Shown: positions 28,047 through 43,201 of the stretch, in pieces
Numbering within the stretch: position 1 is the first letter of the stretch
Layout: each line of letters starts with the position of its first letter
Assembly (NCBI GenBank): GCA_930367205.1
Contig: OV884014.1
Location: forward strand, 118,613,768 to 118,677,767
DNA from: Acanthosoma haemorrhoidale
Taxonomy: Eukaryota > Arthropoda > Insecta > Hemiptera > Acanthosomatidae
Direction of reading: 5' to 3'
DNA: 64,000 bases
Notes under the pieces: model-generated
What the model saw: the letters and a program-made list of their open reading frames with translations, nothing else
What the model was told of the DNA's origin: nothing
Database searches by the model: none
Program-made: the position numbers and the translations under genes

Positions 28047-31000
28047 GATCATACGATCGTATGATCAAAGTTACGAGTGAATATGACATCAAATGATGTC
28101 AAATATGATAGTGTGCCGTATCATTTGCACTTATTGTATCACGTGATACAATCGTATGATTGAAGTTACAGTGAATATACTATTAAATAATGTCGATTAT
28201 GACAGTGTACTGTATCATTGGCACTCATTGTATCACGTGATACGATCGTATGATTGAAGTCATGAATGAATATAACATCAAATGATGTCGATTATGATAG
28301 TGTGCCGCATCATTAGCACATATTGTATCACATGATACGATTGTATGATTGAAGTTACGAGTGAATATAACATCAAATGATTTCGAATATGATAATGAAC
28401 CGCATCATAGGCACTCAATATATCACGTGATACGATCGTATGATTGAAGTCACGAGTGAATATAACATCAAATAATGTTGAATATGATTGTATAATGTAT
28501 CATTAGCACTCATTGTTTCACGTGATACGATCGTATGATTAAAGTTACAGGTGAATATAACATCAAATGATGTCGATTATGATAGTGTACCGCATCATTG
28601 GCACTCATTATATCACGTGATACTATCGTATGTTTGAAGTCACGAGTGAATATAACATCAAATGATGCTAAATATGATTGTATAGTGTATCATTAGCACT
28701 CATTGTTTCACGCGATACGATCGTATGATTTAAGTTACAGGTGAATATAACATCAAATGATGTCGATTATGATAGTGTACCGCATCATTGGCGATCATTA
28801 TATCACGTGATACTATCGTATTATTGAAGTCACGAGTGAATATAACATCAAATGATGCTAAATATGACTGTATAGTGTATCATTAGCACTCATTGTTTCA
28901 CGTGATACGATCGTATGATTAAAGTTACGAGTAAATATAACATCAAATGATGTCGAATATGATAATGTACTGTATCATTAGCACTCATTGTATCACGTGA
29001 TACGATCGTATGATGAAAGTTACGAGTGAATATAACATCAAATTATGTCGATTATGATAGTGTACCGCATCATTGGCACTTATTATATCACGTGATACTA
29101 TCGTATGATTGAAGTCACGAGTGAATATAACATCAAATAATGCTAAATATGATTGTATAGTGTAGCATTGACACTCATTGTATCACGAGAAACGATCGTA
29201 TGATTAAAGTCACGAGTGAATATAACATCAAATAATGCTAAATATGATTGTATATTGTAGCATTGACACTCATTGTATCACGAGATACGATCGTATGATT
29301 AACGTCACGAGTGAATATAACATCAAATGATGTTGAATATGATTGTTTAATGTATCATTAGCACTCATTGTTTCACGTGATACGATCGTATGATTAAAGT
29401 TACAGGTGAATATAACATCAAATGATGTCGATTATGATAGTGTACCGCATCATTGGCACTCATTATATCACGTGATACTATCGTATGATTGAAGTCACGA
29501 GTGAATATAACATCAAATGATGCTAAATATGATTGTATAGTGTATCATTAGCACTCATTGTTTCACGTGATACGATCGTATGATTAAAGTTACGAGTAAA
29601 TATAACATCAAATGATGTCGAATATGATAATGTACTGTATCATTAGCACTCATTGTATCACGTGATACGATCGTATGATGAAAGTTACGAGTGAATATAA
29701 CATCAAATGATGTCGATTATGATAGTGTACCGCATCATTGGCACTTATTATATCACGTGATACTATCGTATGATTGAAGTCACGAGTGAATATAACATCA
29801 AATAATTCTAAATATGATTGTAAAGTGTAGCATTGACACTCATTGTATCACGAGATACGATCGTATGATTGAAGTCACGAGTGAATATAACATCAAATAA
29901 TGCTAAATATGATTGTATAGTGTAGCATTGACACTCATTGTATCACGAGAAACGATCGTATGATTAAAGTCACGAGTGAATATAACATCAAATAATGCTA
30001 AATATGATTGTATATTGTAGCATTGACACTCATTGTATCACGAGATACGATCGTATGATTAACGTCACGAGTGAATATAACATCAAATGATGTTGAATAT
30101 GATTGTTTAATGTATCATTAGCACTCATTGTTTCACGTGATACGATCGTATGATTAAAGTTACAGGTGAATATAACATCAAATGATGTCGATTATGATAG
30201 TGTACCGCATCATTGGCACTCATTATATCACGTGATACTATCGTATGATTGAAGTCACGAGTGAATATAACATCAAATGATGCTAAATATGATTGTATAG
30301 TGTATCATTAGCACTCATTGTTTCACGCGATACGATCGTATGATTTAAGTTACAGGTGAATATAACATCAAATGATGTCGATTATGATAGTGTACCGCAT
30401 CATTGGCGATCATTATATCACGTGATACTATCGTATTATTGAAGTCACGAGTGAATATAACATCAAATGATGCTAAATATGACTGTATAGTGTATCATTA
30501 GCACTCATTGTTTCACGTGATACGATCGTATGATTAAAGTTACGAGTAAATATAACATCAAATGATGTCGAATATGATAATGTACTGTATCATTAGCACT
30601 CATTGTATCACGTGATACGATCGTATGATGAAAGTTACGAGTGAATATAACATCAAATGATGTCGATTATGATAGTGTACCGCATCATTGGCACTTATTA
30701 TATCACGTGATACTATCGTATGATTGAAGTCACGAGTGAATATAACATCAAATAATGCTAAATATGATTGTAAAGTGTAGCATTGACACTCATTGTATCA
30801 CGAGATACGATCGTATGATTGAAGTCACGAGTGAATATAACATCAAATAATGCTAAATATGATTGTATAGTGTAGCATTGACACTCATTGTATCACGAGA
30901 AACGATCGTATGATTAAAGTCACGAGTGAATATAACATCAAATAATGCTAAATATGATTGTATATTGTAGCATTGACACTCATTGTATCACGAGATACGA

Positions 31001-33494
31001 TCGTATGATTAACGTCACGAGTGAATATAACATCAAATGATGTTGAATATGATTGTTTAATGTATCATTAGCACTCATTGTTTCACGTGATACGATCGTA
31101 TGATTAAAGTTACAGGTGAATATAACATCAAATGATGTCGATTATGATAGTGTACCGCATCATTGGCACTCATTATATCACGTGATACTATCGTATGATT
31201 GAAGTCACGAGTGAATATAACATCAAATGATGCTAAATATGATTGTATAGTGTATCATTAGCACTCATTGTTTCACGCGATACGATCGTATGATTTAAGT
31301 TACAGGTGAATATAACATCAAATGATGTCGATTATGATAGTGTACCGCATCATTGGCACTCATTATATCACGTGATACTATCGTATTATTGAAGTCACGA
31401 GTGAATATAACATCAAATGATGCTAAATATGACTGTATAGTGTATCATTAGCACTCATTGTTTCACGTGATACGATCGTATGATTAAAGTTACGAGTAAA
31501 TATAACATCAAATGATGTCGAATATGATAATGTACCGTATCATTAGCACTCATTGTATCACGTGATACGATCGTATGATGAAAGTTACGAGTGAATATAA
31601 CATCAAATGATGTCGATTATGATAGTGTACCGCATCATTGGCACTTATTATATCACGTGATACTATCGTATGATTGAAGTCACGAGTGAATATAACATCA
31701 AATAATGCTAAATATGATTGTAAAGTGTAGCATTGACACTCATTGTATCACGAGATACGATCGTATGATTGAAGTCACGAGTGAATATAACATCAAATGA
31801 TGCTAAATATGACTGTATAGTGTATCATTAGCACTCATTGTTTCACGTGATACGATCGTATGATTAAAGTTACGAGTAAATATAACATCAAATGATGTCG
31901 AATATGATAATGTACTGTATCATTAGCACTCATTGTATCACGTGATACGATCGTATGATGAAAGTTACGAGTGAATATAACATCAAATGATGTCGATTAT
32001 GATAGTGTACCGCATCATTGGCACTTATTATATCACGTGATACTATCGTATGATTGAAGTCACGAGTGAATATAACATCAAATAATGCTAAATATGATTG
32101 TAAAGTGTAGCATTGACACTCATTGTATCACGAGATACGATCGTATGATTGAAGTCACGAGTGAATATAACATCAAATAATGCTAAATATGATTGTATAG
32201 TGTAGCATTGACACTCATTGTATCACGAGAAACGATCGTATGATTAAAGTCACGAGTGAATATAACATCAAATAATGCTAAATATGATTGTATATTGTAG
32301 CATTGACACTCATTGTATCACGAGATACGATCGTATGATTAACGTCACGAGTGAATATAACATCAAATGATGTTGAATATGATTGTTTAATGTATCATTA
32401 GCACTCATTGTTTCACGTGATACGATCGTATGATTAAAGTTACAGGTGAATATAACATCAAATGATGTCGATTATGATAGTGTACCGCATCATTGGCACT
32501 CATTATATCACGTGATACTATCGTATGATTGAAGTCACGAGTGAATATAACATCAAATGATGCTAAATATGATTGTATAGTGTATCATTAGCACTCATTG
32601 TTTCACGCGATACGATCGTATGATTTAAGTTACAGGTGAATATAACATCAAATGATGTCGATTATGATAGTGTACCGCATCATTGGCGATCATTATATCA
32701 CGTGATACTATCGTATTATTGAAGTCACGAGTGAATATAACATCAAATGATGCTAAATATGACTGTATAGTGTATCATTAGCACTCATTGTTTCACGTGA
32801 TACGATCGTATGATTAAAGTTACGAGTAAATATAACATCAAATGATGTCGAATATGATAATGTACCGTATCATTAGCACTCATTGTATCACGTGATACGA
32901 TCGTATGATGAAAGTTACGAGTGAATATAACATCAAATGATGTCGATTATGATAGTGTACCGCATCATTGGCACTTATTATATCACGTGATACTATCGTA
33001 TGATTGAAGTCACGAGTGAATATAACATCAAATAATGCTAAATATGATTGTAAAGTGTAGCATTGACACTCATTTTATCACGAGATACGATCGTATGATT
33101 GAAGTCACGAGTGAATATAACATCAAATAATGCTAAATATGATTGTATAGTGTAGCATTGACACTCATTGTATCACGAGAAACGATCGTATGATTAAAGT
33201 CACGAGTGAATATAACATCAAATAATGCTAAATATGATTGTATAGTGTAGCATTGACACTCATTGTATCACGAGATACGATCGTATGATTGAAGTCACGA
33301 GTGAATATAACATCAAATGATGTTGAATATGATTGTTTAATGTATCATTAGCACTCATTGTTTCACGTGATACGATCGTATGATTAAAGTTACGAGTGAA
33401 TATACTATTAAATGATGTCGATTATGATAGTGTACCGCATCATTGGCACTAATTGTATCACGTGATACGATCGTATGATCAATGCTACGAGTTA
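28047..33494 (+). repeat. Satellite B block 8, 57 units + 34 bp (one base short)
   Basis: Copy of B5 at offset 14,149, down to the same 1-bp deletion near 28175 and the AACGTCACGA markers at 29301, 30061, 31011 and 32341. Differences are scattered. AAATTATGTCG occurs near 29040. Around 18240-18370, B5 has a stretch with CATATTATGACG and ATCATAAGAT where B8 (about 32390-32520) has the standard CATTGTTTCACG units. The last TAACGTCACG marker is TTGAAGTCACG here. Confidence 0.95.
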
Positions 33495-34990
33495 ACATAA
33501 TAGGGCAAGAATTATTGTACCAGCTATGAAATACGCATTTTTGTAAAATTCTACTTTTTGACGATATTTTTCTTGTTTTGGTATGAGGAAATCATAATTG
33601 TTCAGGAGCTAACGTACCAGCTATAAAATACTCGTATATGTAAAAATTTAACTTTTTGATGACATTTTCCTTGTTTTGGTATCAGGAGAACATAATAAGG
33701 TAGGAGCTAACGTACTAGCTGAGAAATACGCATTTTTGTAAAAATTTGAGTTTTCGACAATATTTTCCTTGTTTTGGTATCAGGAGAACATAATAGGGCA
33801 GAAGCTAACGTACCAGCTATGAAATACGCAATTTTTGTAAAAATTTGAGTTTTCGACGATATTTTCCTTGTTTTGGTATCAGGAGAACATAATGGAGCAG
33901 GAGCTAACGTACTAGCTATGAAATACGCATTTTTGTAAAAATTTGAGTTTTTGACGATATTTTCCTTGATTTCGTATCAGGAGAACATAAAAGAGCAGGA
34001 GCTAACGTTCCAGCTACAAAAAACGCATTTTTGTAAAAATTTGAATTTTAGACGATATTTTCCTTGTTTTGGTATCAGGAGAACATAATAAGGCAGGAGC
34101 TAACGTACTAGCTGAGAAATACGCATTTTTGTAAAAATTTGAGTTTTCGACGATATTTTCCTTGTTTTGGTATCAGGAGAACATAATAGGGCAGGAGCTA
34201 ACGTACTAGCTATGAAATACGCATTTTTGTAAAAATTTGAGTTTTTGACGATATTTTCCTTGATTTCGTATCAGGAGAACATAAAAGAGCAGGAGCTAAC
34301 GTTCCAGCTACAAAAAACGCATTTTTGTAAAAATTTGAATTTTAGACGATATTATCCTTGTTTTGGTATCAGGAGAACATAATGGGGCAGGAGCTAACGT
34401 ATCAGCTATGAAATACGCATTTTTGTAAAAATTTGAGTTTTTGACGATATTTTCCTTGATTTCGTATCAGGAGAACATAAAAGAGCAGGAGCTAACGTTC
34501 CAGCTACAAAAAACGCATTTTTGTAAAAATTCGAATTTTAGACGATATTTTCTTTGTTTTGGTATCAGGAAAACATAATGGGACAGGAGCTAACGTACCA
34601 GCTATGAGATACCTATTTTTTTTAAATTTGACTTTTTGACGATATTTTCCTGGTTTTCGTATCAGGAGAACATAATGGGGCAGGAGCTAACGTACTAGCT
34701 ATGAAATACGCATTTTTGAAAAATTCAACTTTTTGACAATATTTTTCTCCTTTTCGTATCAGGAGAACATAATAGGGCAGGAGCTAACGTACCAGCTATG
34801 AAATACGCATTTTTGTAAAAATTTGACTTTTGGACGATATTTTCTTTGTTTTGGTATCAGGAGAACATAATGGGGCAGGTGCTAACGTACAAGCTATGAA
34901 ATACGCATTTTTGTAAAAATTCAACTTTTTTAAAATGTTTTCTTTGTTTTGGTATCAGGAGAACATAAAGGGGCAAGAGCTAACGTACAA
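33495..34990 (+). repeat. Satellite A block 9, 1,496 bp
   Basis: Third member of the A6/A7/A9 group, at offset 14,149 from A6. It keeps GGGCAGAAGC and GATATTATCC, but has AAAATTCGAATTTTAG near 34529 as in A1 and A4. Confidence 0.95.
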
Positions 34991-37900
34991 GATCATACGA
35001 TCGTATGATCAAAGTTACGAGTGAATATACTATTAAATGATGTCGATTATGATAGTGTGCCGCATCATTAGCAAACATTGTATCACATGATACGATTGTA
35101 TGATTGAAGTTACGAGTGAATATAACATCAAATGATGTCGATTATGATAGTGTACCGCATCATTGGCACTCATTATATCACGTGATACTATCGTATGATT
35201 GAAGTCACGAGTGAATATAACATCAAATAATGCTAAATATGATTGTATAGTGTAGCATTGACACTCATTGTATCACGAGATACGATCGTATGATTAAAGT
35301 CACGAGTGAATATAACATCAAATGATGTTGAATATGATTGTATAATGTATCATTAGCACTCATTGTTTCACGTGATACGATCGTATGATTAAAGTTACAG
35401 GTGAATATAACATCAAATGAGGTCGATTATGATAGTGTACCGCATCATTGGCACTCATTATATCACGTGATACTATCGTATGATTGAAGTCACGAGTGAA
35501 TATAAAATCAAATGATGCTAAATATGATTGTATAGTGTATCATTAGCGATCATTGTTTCACGTGATACGATCGTATGATTAAAGTCACGAGTGAATATAA
35601 CATCAAATGATGCTAAATATGATTGTATAGTGTATCATTAGCACTCATTGTTTCACGTGATACGATCGTATGATTAAAGTTACGAGTAAATATAACATCA
35701 AATGATTTCGAATATGATAATGTACCGTATCATTAGCACTCATATTATGACGTGATACGATCGTATGATAAAAGTTACGAGTGAATATAACATCAAATGA
35801 TGTTGAATATGATTGTATAATGTATCATTAGCACTCATTGTTTCACGTGATACGATCATAAGATTAAAGTTACGAGTAAATATAACATCAAATGATGTCG
35901 AATATGATAATGTACTGTATCATTAGCACTCATTGTATCACGTGATACGATCGTATGATGAAAGTTACGAGTGAATATAACATCAAATGATGTCGATTAT
36001 GATAGTGTACCTTATCATTGGCACTCATTATATCACGTGATACGATCGTATAATGAAAGTTACGAGTGAATATACTATTAAATAATGTCGATTATGATAG
36101 TGTACCGCATCATTGGCACTCATTATATCACGTGATACGATCGTATGATTGAAGTCACGAGTGAATATAACATCAAATGATGTCAATTATGATAGTGTTC
36201 CGTATCATAAGCACTCATTGTATCACGTGATACGATCGTATGATGAAAGTTACAAGTAAATATACTATTAAATGATGTCGATTATGACAGTGTACCGTAC
36301 CATTGGCACTCATAGTATCACGTGATACGATCGTATGATTGAAGTCACGAATGAATATAACATCAAATGATGTCGATTATGATAGTGTACCGCATCATTA
36401 GCACACATTGTATCACGTGATACGATCGTATGATTAAAGTTACGAGTAAATATAACATCAAATGATGTTGAATACGATTGTACAATGTATCATTAGCACT
36501 CATTGTTTCACGTGATACGATCGTATGATTAAAGTTACAGGTGAATATAACATCAAATGATGTCGATTATGATAGTGTACCGCATCATTGGCACTCATTA
36601 TATCACGTGATACTATCGTATGATTGAAGTCACGAGTGAATATAACATCAAATGATGCTAAATATGACTGTATAGTGTATCATTAGCACTCATTGTTTCA
36701 CGTGATACGATCGTATGATTAAAGTTACGAGTAAATATAACATCAAATGATGTCGAATATGATAATGTACCGTATCATTAGCACTCATTGTATCACGTGA
36801 TACGATCGTATGATGAAAGTTACGAGTGAATATAACATCAAATGATGTCGATTATGATAGTGTACCGCATCATTTGCACTTATTATATCACGTGATACTA
36901 TCGTATGATTGAAGTCACGAGTGAATATAACATCAAATAATGCTAAATATGATTGTAAAGTGTAGCATTGACACTCATTGTATCACGAGATACGATCGTA
37001 TGATTGAAGTCACGAGTGAATATAACATCAAATAATGCTAAATATGATTGTATAGTGTAGCATTGACACTCATTGTATCACGAGATACGATCGTATGATT
37101 AAAGTCACGAGTGAATATAACATCAAATAATGTCGATTATGATAGTGTACCGCATCATTGGCACTCATTATATCACGTGATACGATCGTATGATTGAAGT
37201 CACGAGTGAATATAACATCAAATGATGTCAATTATGATAGTGTTCCGTATCATAAGCACTCATTGTATCACGTGATACGATCGTATGATGAAAGTTACAA
37301 GTAAATATACTATTAAATGATGTCGATTATGACAGTGTACCGTACCATTGGCACTCATAGTATCACGTGATACGATCGTATGATTGAAGTCACGAATGAA
37401 TATAACATCAAATGATGTCGATTATGATAGTGTACCGCATCATTAGCACACATTGTATCACGTGATACGATCGTATGATTAAAGTTACGAGTAAATATAA
37501 CATCAAATGATGTTGAATACGATTGTACAATGTATCATTAGCACTCATTGTTTCACGTGATACGATCGTATGATTAAAGTTACAGGTGAATATAACATCA
37601 AATGATGTCGATTATGATAGTGTACCGCATCATTGGCACTCATTATATCACGTGATACTATCGTATGATTGAAGTCACGAGTGAATATAACATCAAATGA
37701 TGCTAAATATGACTGTATAGTGTATCATTAGCACTCATTGTTTCACGTGATACGATCGTATGATTAAAGTTACGAGTAAATATAACATCAAATGATGTCG
37801 AATATGATAATGTACCGTATCATTAGCACTCATTGTATCACGTGATACGATCGTATGATGAAAGTTACGAGTGAATATAACATCAAATGATGTCGATTAT

Positions 37901-38349
37901 GATAGTGTACCGCATCATTTGCACTTATTATATCACGTGATACTATCGTATGATTGAAGTCACGAGTGAATATAACATCAAATAATGCTAAATATGATTG
38001 TAAAGTGTAGCATTGACACTCATTGTATCACGAGATACGATCGTATGATTGAAGTCACGAGTGAATATAACATCAAATAATGCTAAATATGATTGTATAG
38101 TGTAGCATTGACACTCATTGTATCACGAGATACGATCGTATGATTAAAGTCACGAGTGAATATAACATCAAATGATGTTGAATATGATTGTTTAATGTAT
38201 CATTAGCACTCATTGTTTCACGTGATACGATCGTATGATTAAAGTTACGAGTGAATATACTATTAAATGATGTCGATTATGATAGTGTACCGCATCATTG
38301 GCACTAATTGTATCACGTGAAACGATCGTATGATCAATATTACGAGTTA
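34991..38349 (+). repeat. Satellite B block 9, 35 units + 34 bp
   Basis: Follows B6 and B7 to about 35864 and then the B7 path. An exact 11-monomer (1,045-bp) tandem duplication is visible, with AATAATGTCG at 36081 and again at 37126 followed by the same series of variants. The exit is the GATCAATATTACGAG type. Confidence 0.95.
36081..38170 (+). repeat. 11-monomer (1,045-bp) tandem duplication inside B9
   Basis: Two consecutive copies, about 36081-37125 and 37126-38170. Both run through GTGTTCCGTATCATAAG, GACAGTGTACCGTACC, CATAGTATCACG, GATTGTACAATG and CATTTGCACTT in the same order. Breakpoints are approximate because neighbouring monomers resemble each other. Confidence 0.85.
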
Positions 38350-38670
38350 ACATAATAGGGCAAGAATTATTGTACCAGCTATGAAATACGCATTTTTGTA
38401 AAATTCTACTTTTTGACGATATTTTTCTTGTTTTGGTATGAGGAAATCATAATTGTTCAAGAGCTAACGTACCAGCTATAAAATACTCTTATATGTAAAA
38501 ATTAAACTTTTTGATGACATTTTCCTTGTTTTGGTATCAGGAGAACATAATAAGGCAGGAGCTAACGTACTAGCTGAGAAATACGCATTTTTGTAAAAAT
38601 TTGAGTTTTCGACGATATTTTCCTTGTTTTGGTATCAGGAGAACATAAAGGGGCAAGAGCTAACGTACAA
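38350..38670 (+). repeat. Satellite A block 10, minimal 321-bp cassette
   Basis: Same three-monomer cassette as A5 and A8. The next cassette, A11, begins only 2,064 bp downstream. Confidence 0.95.
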
Positions 38671-40413
38671 GATCATACGATCGTATGATCAAAGTTACGA
38701 GTGAATATGACATCAAATGATGTCAAATATAATAGTGTGCCGTATCATTTGCACTTATTGTATCACGTGATACAATCGTATGATTGAAGTTACAGTGAAT
38801 ATACTATTAAATAATGTCGATTATGACAGTGTACTGTATCATTGGCACTCATTGTATCACGTGATACGATCGTATGATTGAAGTCATGAATGAATATAAC
38901 ATCAAATGATGTCGATTATGATAGTGTGCCGCATCATTAGCACACATTGTATCACATGATACGATTGTATGATTAAAGTTACGAGTAAATATAACATCAA
39001 ATGATTTCGAATATGATAATGTACCGTATCATTAGCACTCATATTATGACGTGATACGATCGTATGATAAAAGTTACGAGTGAATATAACATCAAATGAT
39101 GTTGAATATGATTGTATAATGTATCATTAGCACTCATTGTTTCACGTGATACGATCATAAGATTAAAGTTACGAGTAAATATAACATCAAATGATGTCGA
39201 ATATGATAATGTACTGTATCATTAGCACTCATTGTATCACGTGATACGATCGTATGATGAAAGTTACGAGTGAATATAACATCAAATGATGTCGATTATG
39301 ATAGTGTACCTTATCATTGGCACTCATTATATCACGTGATACGATCGTATAATGAAAGTTACGAGTGAATATACTATTAAATAATGTCGATTATGATAGT
39401 GTACCGCATCATTGGCACTCATTATATCACGTGATACGATCGTATGATTGAAGTCACGAGTGAATATAACATCAAATGATGTCGATTATGATAGTGTACC
39501 GCATCATTAGCACACATTGTATCACGTGATACGATCGTATGATTAAAGTTACGAGTAAATATAACATCAAATGATGTTGAATACGATTGTACAATGTATC
39601 ATTAGCACTCATTGTTTCACGTGATACGATCGTATGATTAAAGTTACAGGTGAATATAACATCAAATGATGTCGATTATGATAGTGTACCGCATCATTGG
39701 CACTCATTATATCACGTGATACTATCGTATGATTGAAGTCACGAGTGAATATAACATCAAATGATGCTAAATATGACTGTATAGTGTATCATTAGCACTC
39801 ATTGTTTCACGTGATACGATCGTATGATTAAAGTTACGAGTAAATATAACATCAAATGATGTCGAATATGATAATGTACCGTATCATTAGCACTCATTGT
39901 ATCACGTGATACGATCGTATGATGAAAGTTACGAGTGAATATAACATCAAATGATGTCGATTATGATAGTGTACCGCATCATTTGCACTTATTATATCAC
40001 GTGATACTATCGTATGATTGAAGTCACGAGTGAATATAACATCAAATAATGCTAAATATGATTGTAAAGTGTAGCATTGACACTCATTGTATCACGAGAT
40101 ACGATCGTATGATTGAAGTCACGAGTGAATATAACATCAAATAATGCTAAATATGATTGTATAGTGTAGCATTGACACTCATTGTATCACGAGATACGAT
40201 CGTATGATTAAAGTCACGAGTGAATATAACATCAAATGATGTTGAATATGATTGTTTAATGTATCATTAGCACTCATTGTTTCACGTGATACGATCGTAT
40301 GATTAAAGTTACGAGTGAATATACTATTAAATGATGTCGATTATGATAGTGTACCGCATCATTGGCACTAATTGTATCACGTGAAACGATCGTATGATCA
40401 ATATTACGAGTTA
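38671..40413 (+). repeat. Satellite B block 10, 18 units + 34 bp (one base short)
   Basis: Second entry type, with the same 1-bp deletion (GTTACAGTGAATATAC, near 38799) as B5, B8, B11 and B13. It has a private AAATATAATAGTG in the first monomer. The middle resembles B9 with monomers removed, and the exit is GATCAATATTACGAG. Confidence 0.95.
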
Positions 40414-40734
40414 ACATAATAGGGCAAGAATTATTGTACCAGCTATGAAATACGCATTTTTGTAAAATTCTACTTTTTGACGATATTTTTCTTGTTTTGG
40501 TATGAGGAAATCATAATTGTTCAAGAGCTAACGTACCAGCTATAAAATACTCTTATATGTAAAAATTAAACTTTTTGATGACATTTTCCTTGTTTTGGTA
40601 TCAGGAGAACATAATAAGGCAGGAGCTAACGTACTAGCTGAGAAATACGCATTTTTGTAAAAATTTGAGTTTTCGACGATATTTTCCTTGTTTTGGTATC
40701 AGGAGAATATAAAGGGGCAAGAGCTAACGTACAA
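40414..40734 (+). repeat. Satellite A block 11, minimal 321-bp cassette
   Basis: Fourth copy of the short cassette, offset 2,064 from A10, with one private change (GGAGAATATAAAGG instead of GGAGAACATAAAGG). Confidence 0.95.
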
Positions 40735-42002
40735 GATCATACGATCGTATGATCAAAGTTACGAGTGAATATGACATCAAATGATGTCAAATATGATAGT
40801 GTGCCGTATCATTTGCACTTATTGTATCACGTGATACAATCGTATGATTGAAGTTACAGTGAATATACTATTAAATAATGTCGATTATGACAGTGTACTG
40901 TATCATTGGCACTCATTGTATCACGTGATACGATCGTATGATTGAAGTCATGAATGAATATAACATCAAATGATGTCGATTATGATAGTGTGCCGCATCA
41001 TTAGCACACATTGTATCACATGATACGATTGTATGATTGAAGTTACGAGTGAATATAACATCAAATGATTTCGAATATGATAATGAACCGCATCATTGGC
41101 AATCATTATATCACGTGATACCATCATATGATTGAAGTCACGAGTTAATATAACATCAAATGATGTTGGATATGATTGTATAATGTATCATTAGCACTCA
41201 TTGTTTCACGTGATACGATCGTATGATTAAAGTTACAGGTGAATATAATATCAATTGATGTCGTATATGATAGCGCACCATATCATTAGCACTTATTGTA
41301 TCATGTGATGTGATCGTATGATTGAAGTCACCAGTGAATATAACATCAAATAATGCTAAATATGATTGTACAGTGTAGCATTGACACTCATTGTATCACG
41401 AGATACGATCGTATGATTAAAGTCACGAGTGAATATACTATAAAATGATGTCAATTATGATAGTGTACCACATCATTGGCACTCATTATATCACGTGATA
41501 CGATCGTATGATTAAAGTTACGATTGGAGATACTAATAAATGATGTTGAATATAATAGTGCACCATATCATTAGCACTTATTGTATCATGTGATGCGATC
41601 GTATGATTAAAGTTACAAGTGAAATTAACATCAAATGATGTCGATTATAATAGTGTACCGCATCATTGGCACTCATTATATCACGTGATACGATCGTATG
41701 ATTAAAGTTACGATTGGAGATACTAATAAATGATGTTGAATATAATAGTGCACCATATCATTAGCACTTATTGTATCATGTGATGCGATCGTATGATTAA
41801 AGTTACGAGTAAATATAACATCAAATGATGTTGAATATGATTGTTTAATGTATCATTAGCACTCATTGTTTCACGTGATACGATCGTATGATTAAAGTTA
41901 CGAGTGAATATACTATTAAATGATGTCGATTATGATAGTGTACCGCATCATTGGCACTAATTGTATCACGTGATACGATCGTATGATCAAAGCTACGAGT
42001 TA
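40735..42002 (+). repeat. Satellite B block 11, 13 units + 34 bp (one base short)
   Basis: Second entry type, then diverged monomers. The first B-d units of the window lie here: CGATTGGAGATACTAATAAA at about 41520 and again about 41709, each followed by CATGTGATGCGATCG. Also seen are TATCAATTGATGTCGTATATG (41250s) and GAAATTAACATC (41613). The exit variant, GATCAAAGCTACGAG, is unique. Confidence 0.95.
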
Positions 42003-43201
42003 ACATAATAGGGCAAGAATTATTGGACCAGCTATGAAATACGCATTTTTGTAAAATTCTACTTTTTGACGATATTTTTCTTGTTTTGGTATGAGGAAAT
42101 CATAATTGTTCAAGAGCTAACGTACCAGCTATAAAATACTCTTATATGTAAAAATTAAACTTTTTGATGACATTTTCCTTGTTTTGGTATCAGGAGAACA
42201 TAATAAGGCAGGAGCTAACGTACTAGCTGAGAAATACGCATTTTTGTAAAAATTTGAGTTTTCGACGATATTTTCCTTGTTTTGGTATCACGAGAACATA
42301 ATGGGGCAGGAGCTAACGTACTAGCTATGAAATACGCATTTTCGAAAAATTTGAGTTTTTGACGATATTTTCCTTGATTTCGTACCAGGAGAACATAAAA
42401 GAGCAGGAGCTAACGTTCCAGCTACAAAAAACGCATTTTTGTAAAAATTTGAATTTTAGACGATATTTTCCTTGTTTTGGTATCAGGAGAACATAATGGG
42501 GCAGGAGCTAACGTATCAGCTATGAAATACGCATTTTTGTAAAAATTTGAGTTTTTGACGATATTTTCCTTGATTTCGTATCAGGAGAACATAAAAGAGC
42601 AGGAGCTAACGTTCCAGCTACAAAAAACGCATTTTTGTAAAAATTCGAATTTTAGACGATATTTTCTTTGTTTTGGTATCAGGAGAACATAATGGGACAG
42701 GAGCTAACGTACCAGCTATGAGATACCTATTTTTTTTAAATTTGACTTTTTGACGATATTTTCCTGGTTTTCGTATCAGGAGAACATAATGGGGCAGGAG
42801 CTAACGTACTAGCTATGAAATACGCATTTTTGAAAAATTAAACTTTTTGACGATATTTTTCTCTTTTTCGTATCAGGAGAACATAATAGGGCAGGAGCTA
42901 ACGTACCAGCTATGAAATACGCATTTTTGTAAAAATTTGACTTTTGGACGATATTTTCTTTGTTTTGGTATCAGGAGAACATAATGGGACAGGAGCTAAC
43001 GTACTAGCTCTAAATACGCATTTTTGTGAAAGTTCGACTTTTTGACGTCATTTTTCTTGTTTTGGTATCAGGAGAACATAATGGGGCAGGTGCTAACGTA
43101 CAAGCTATGAAATACGCATTTTCGTAAAAATTCAACTTTTTTAAAATGTTTTCTTTGTTTTGGTATCAGGAGAACATAAAGGGGCAAGAGCTAACGTACA
43201 A
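42003..43201 (+). repeat. Satellite A block 12, 1,199 bp
   Basis: About twelve monomers. The edge starts as in the 321-bp cassettes (TTGTTCAAGAGC) but continues into an array resembling A4 (CTATGAGATACC with an eight-T run near 42730) and then A2/A3 (CTAGCTCTAAATACGC near 43009). It looks like a recombinant between the short and long A arrangements. Private changes include TATCACGAGAAC and CATTTTCGAAAAATTTG. Confidence 0.92.

Larger units (their letters stand above)
26920..35864 (+). repeat. 8.9-kb long-range duplication, right copy
   Basis: Spans the end of B7, A8, B8, A9 and the start of B9. Divergence from the left copy is low and scattered, with one stretch inside the B array that looks converted to another monomer subtype (about 32390-32520, compared with 18240-18370). 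Confidence 0.9.
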
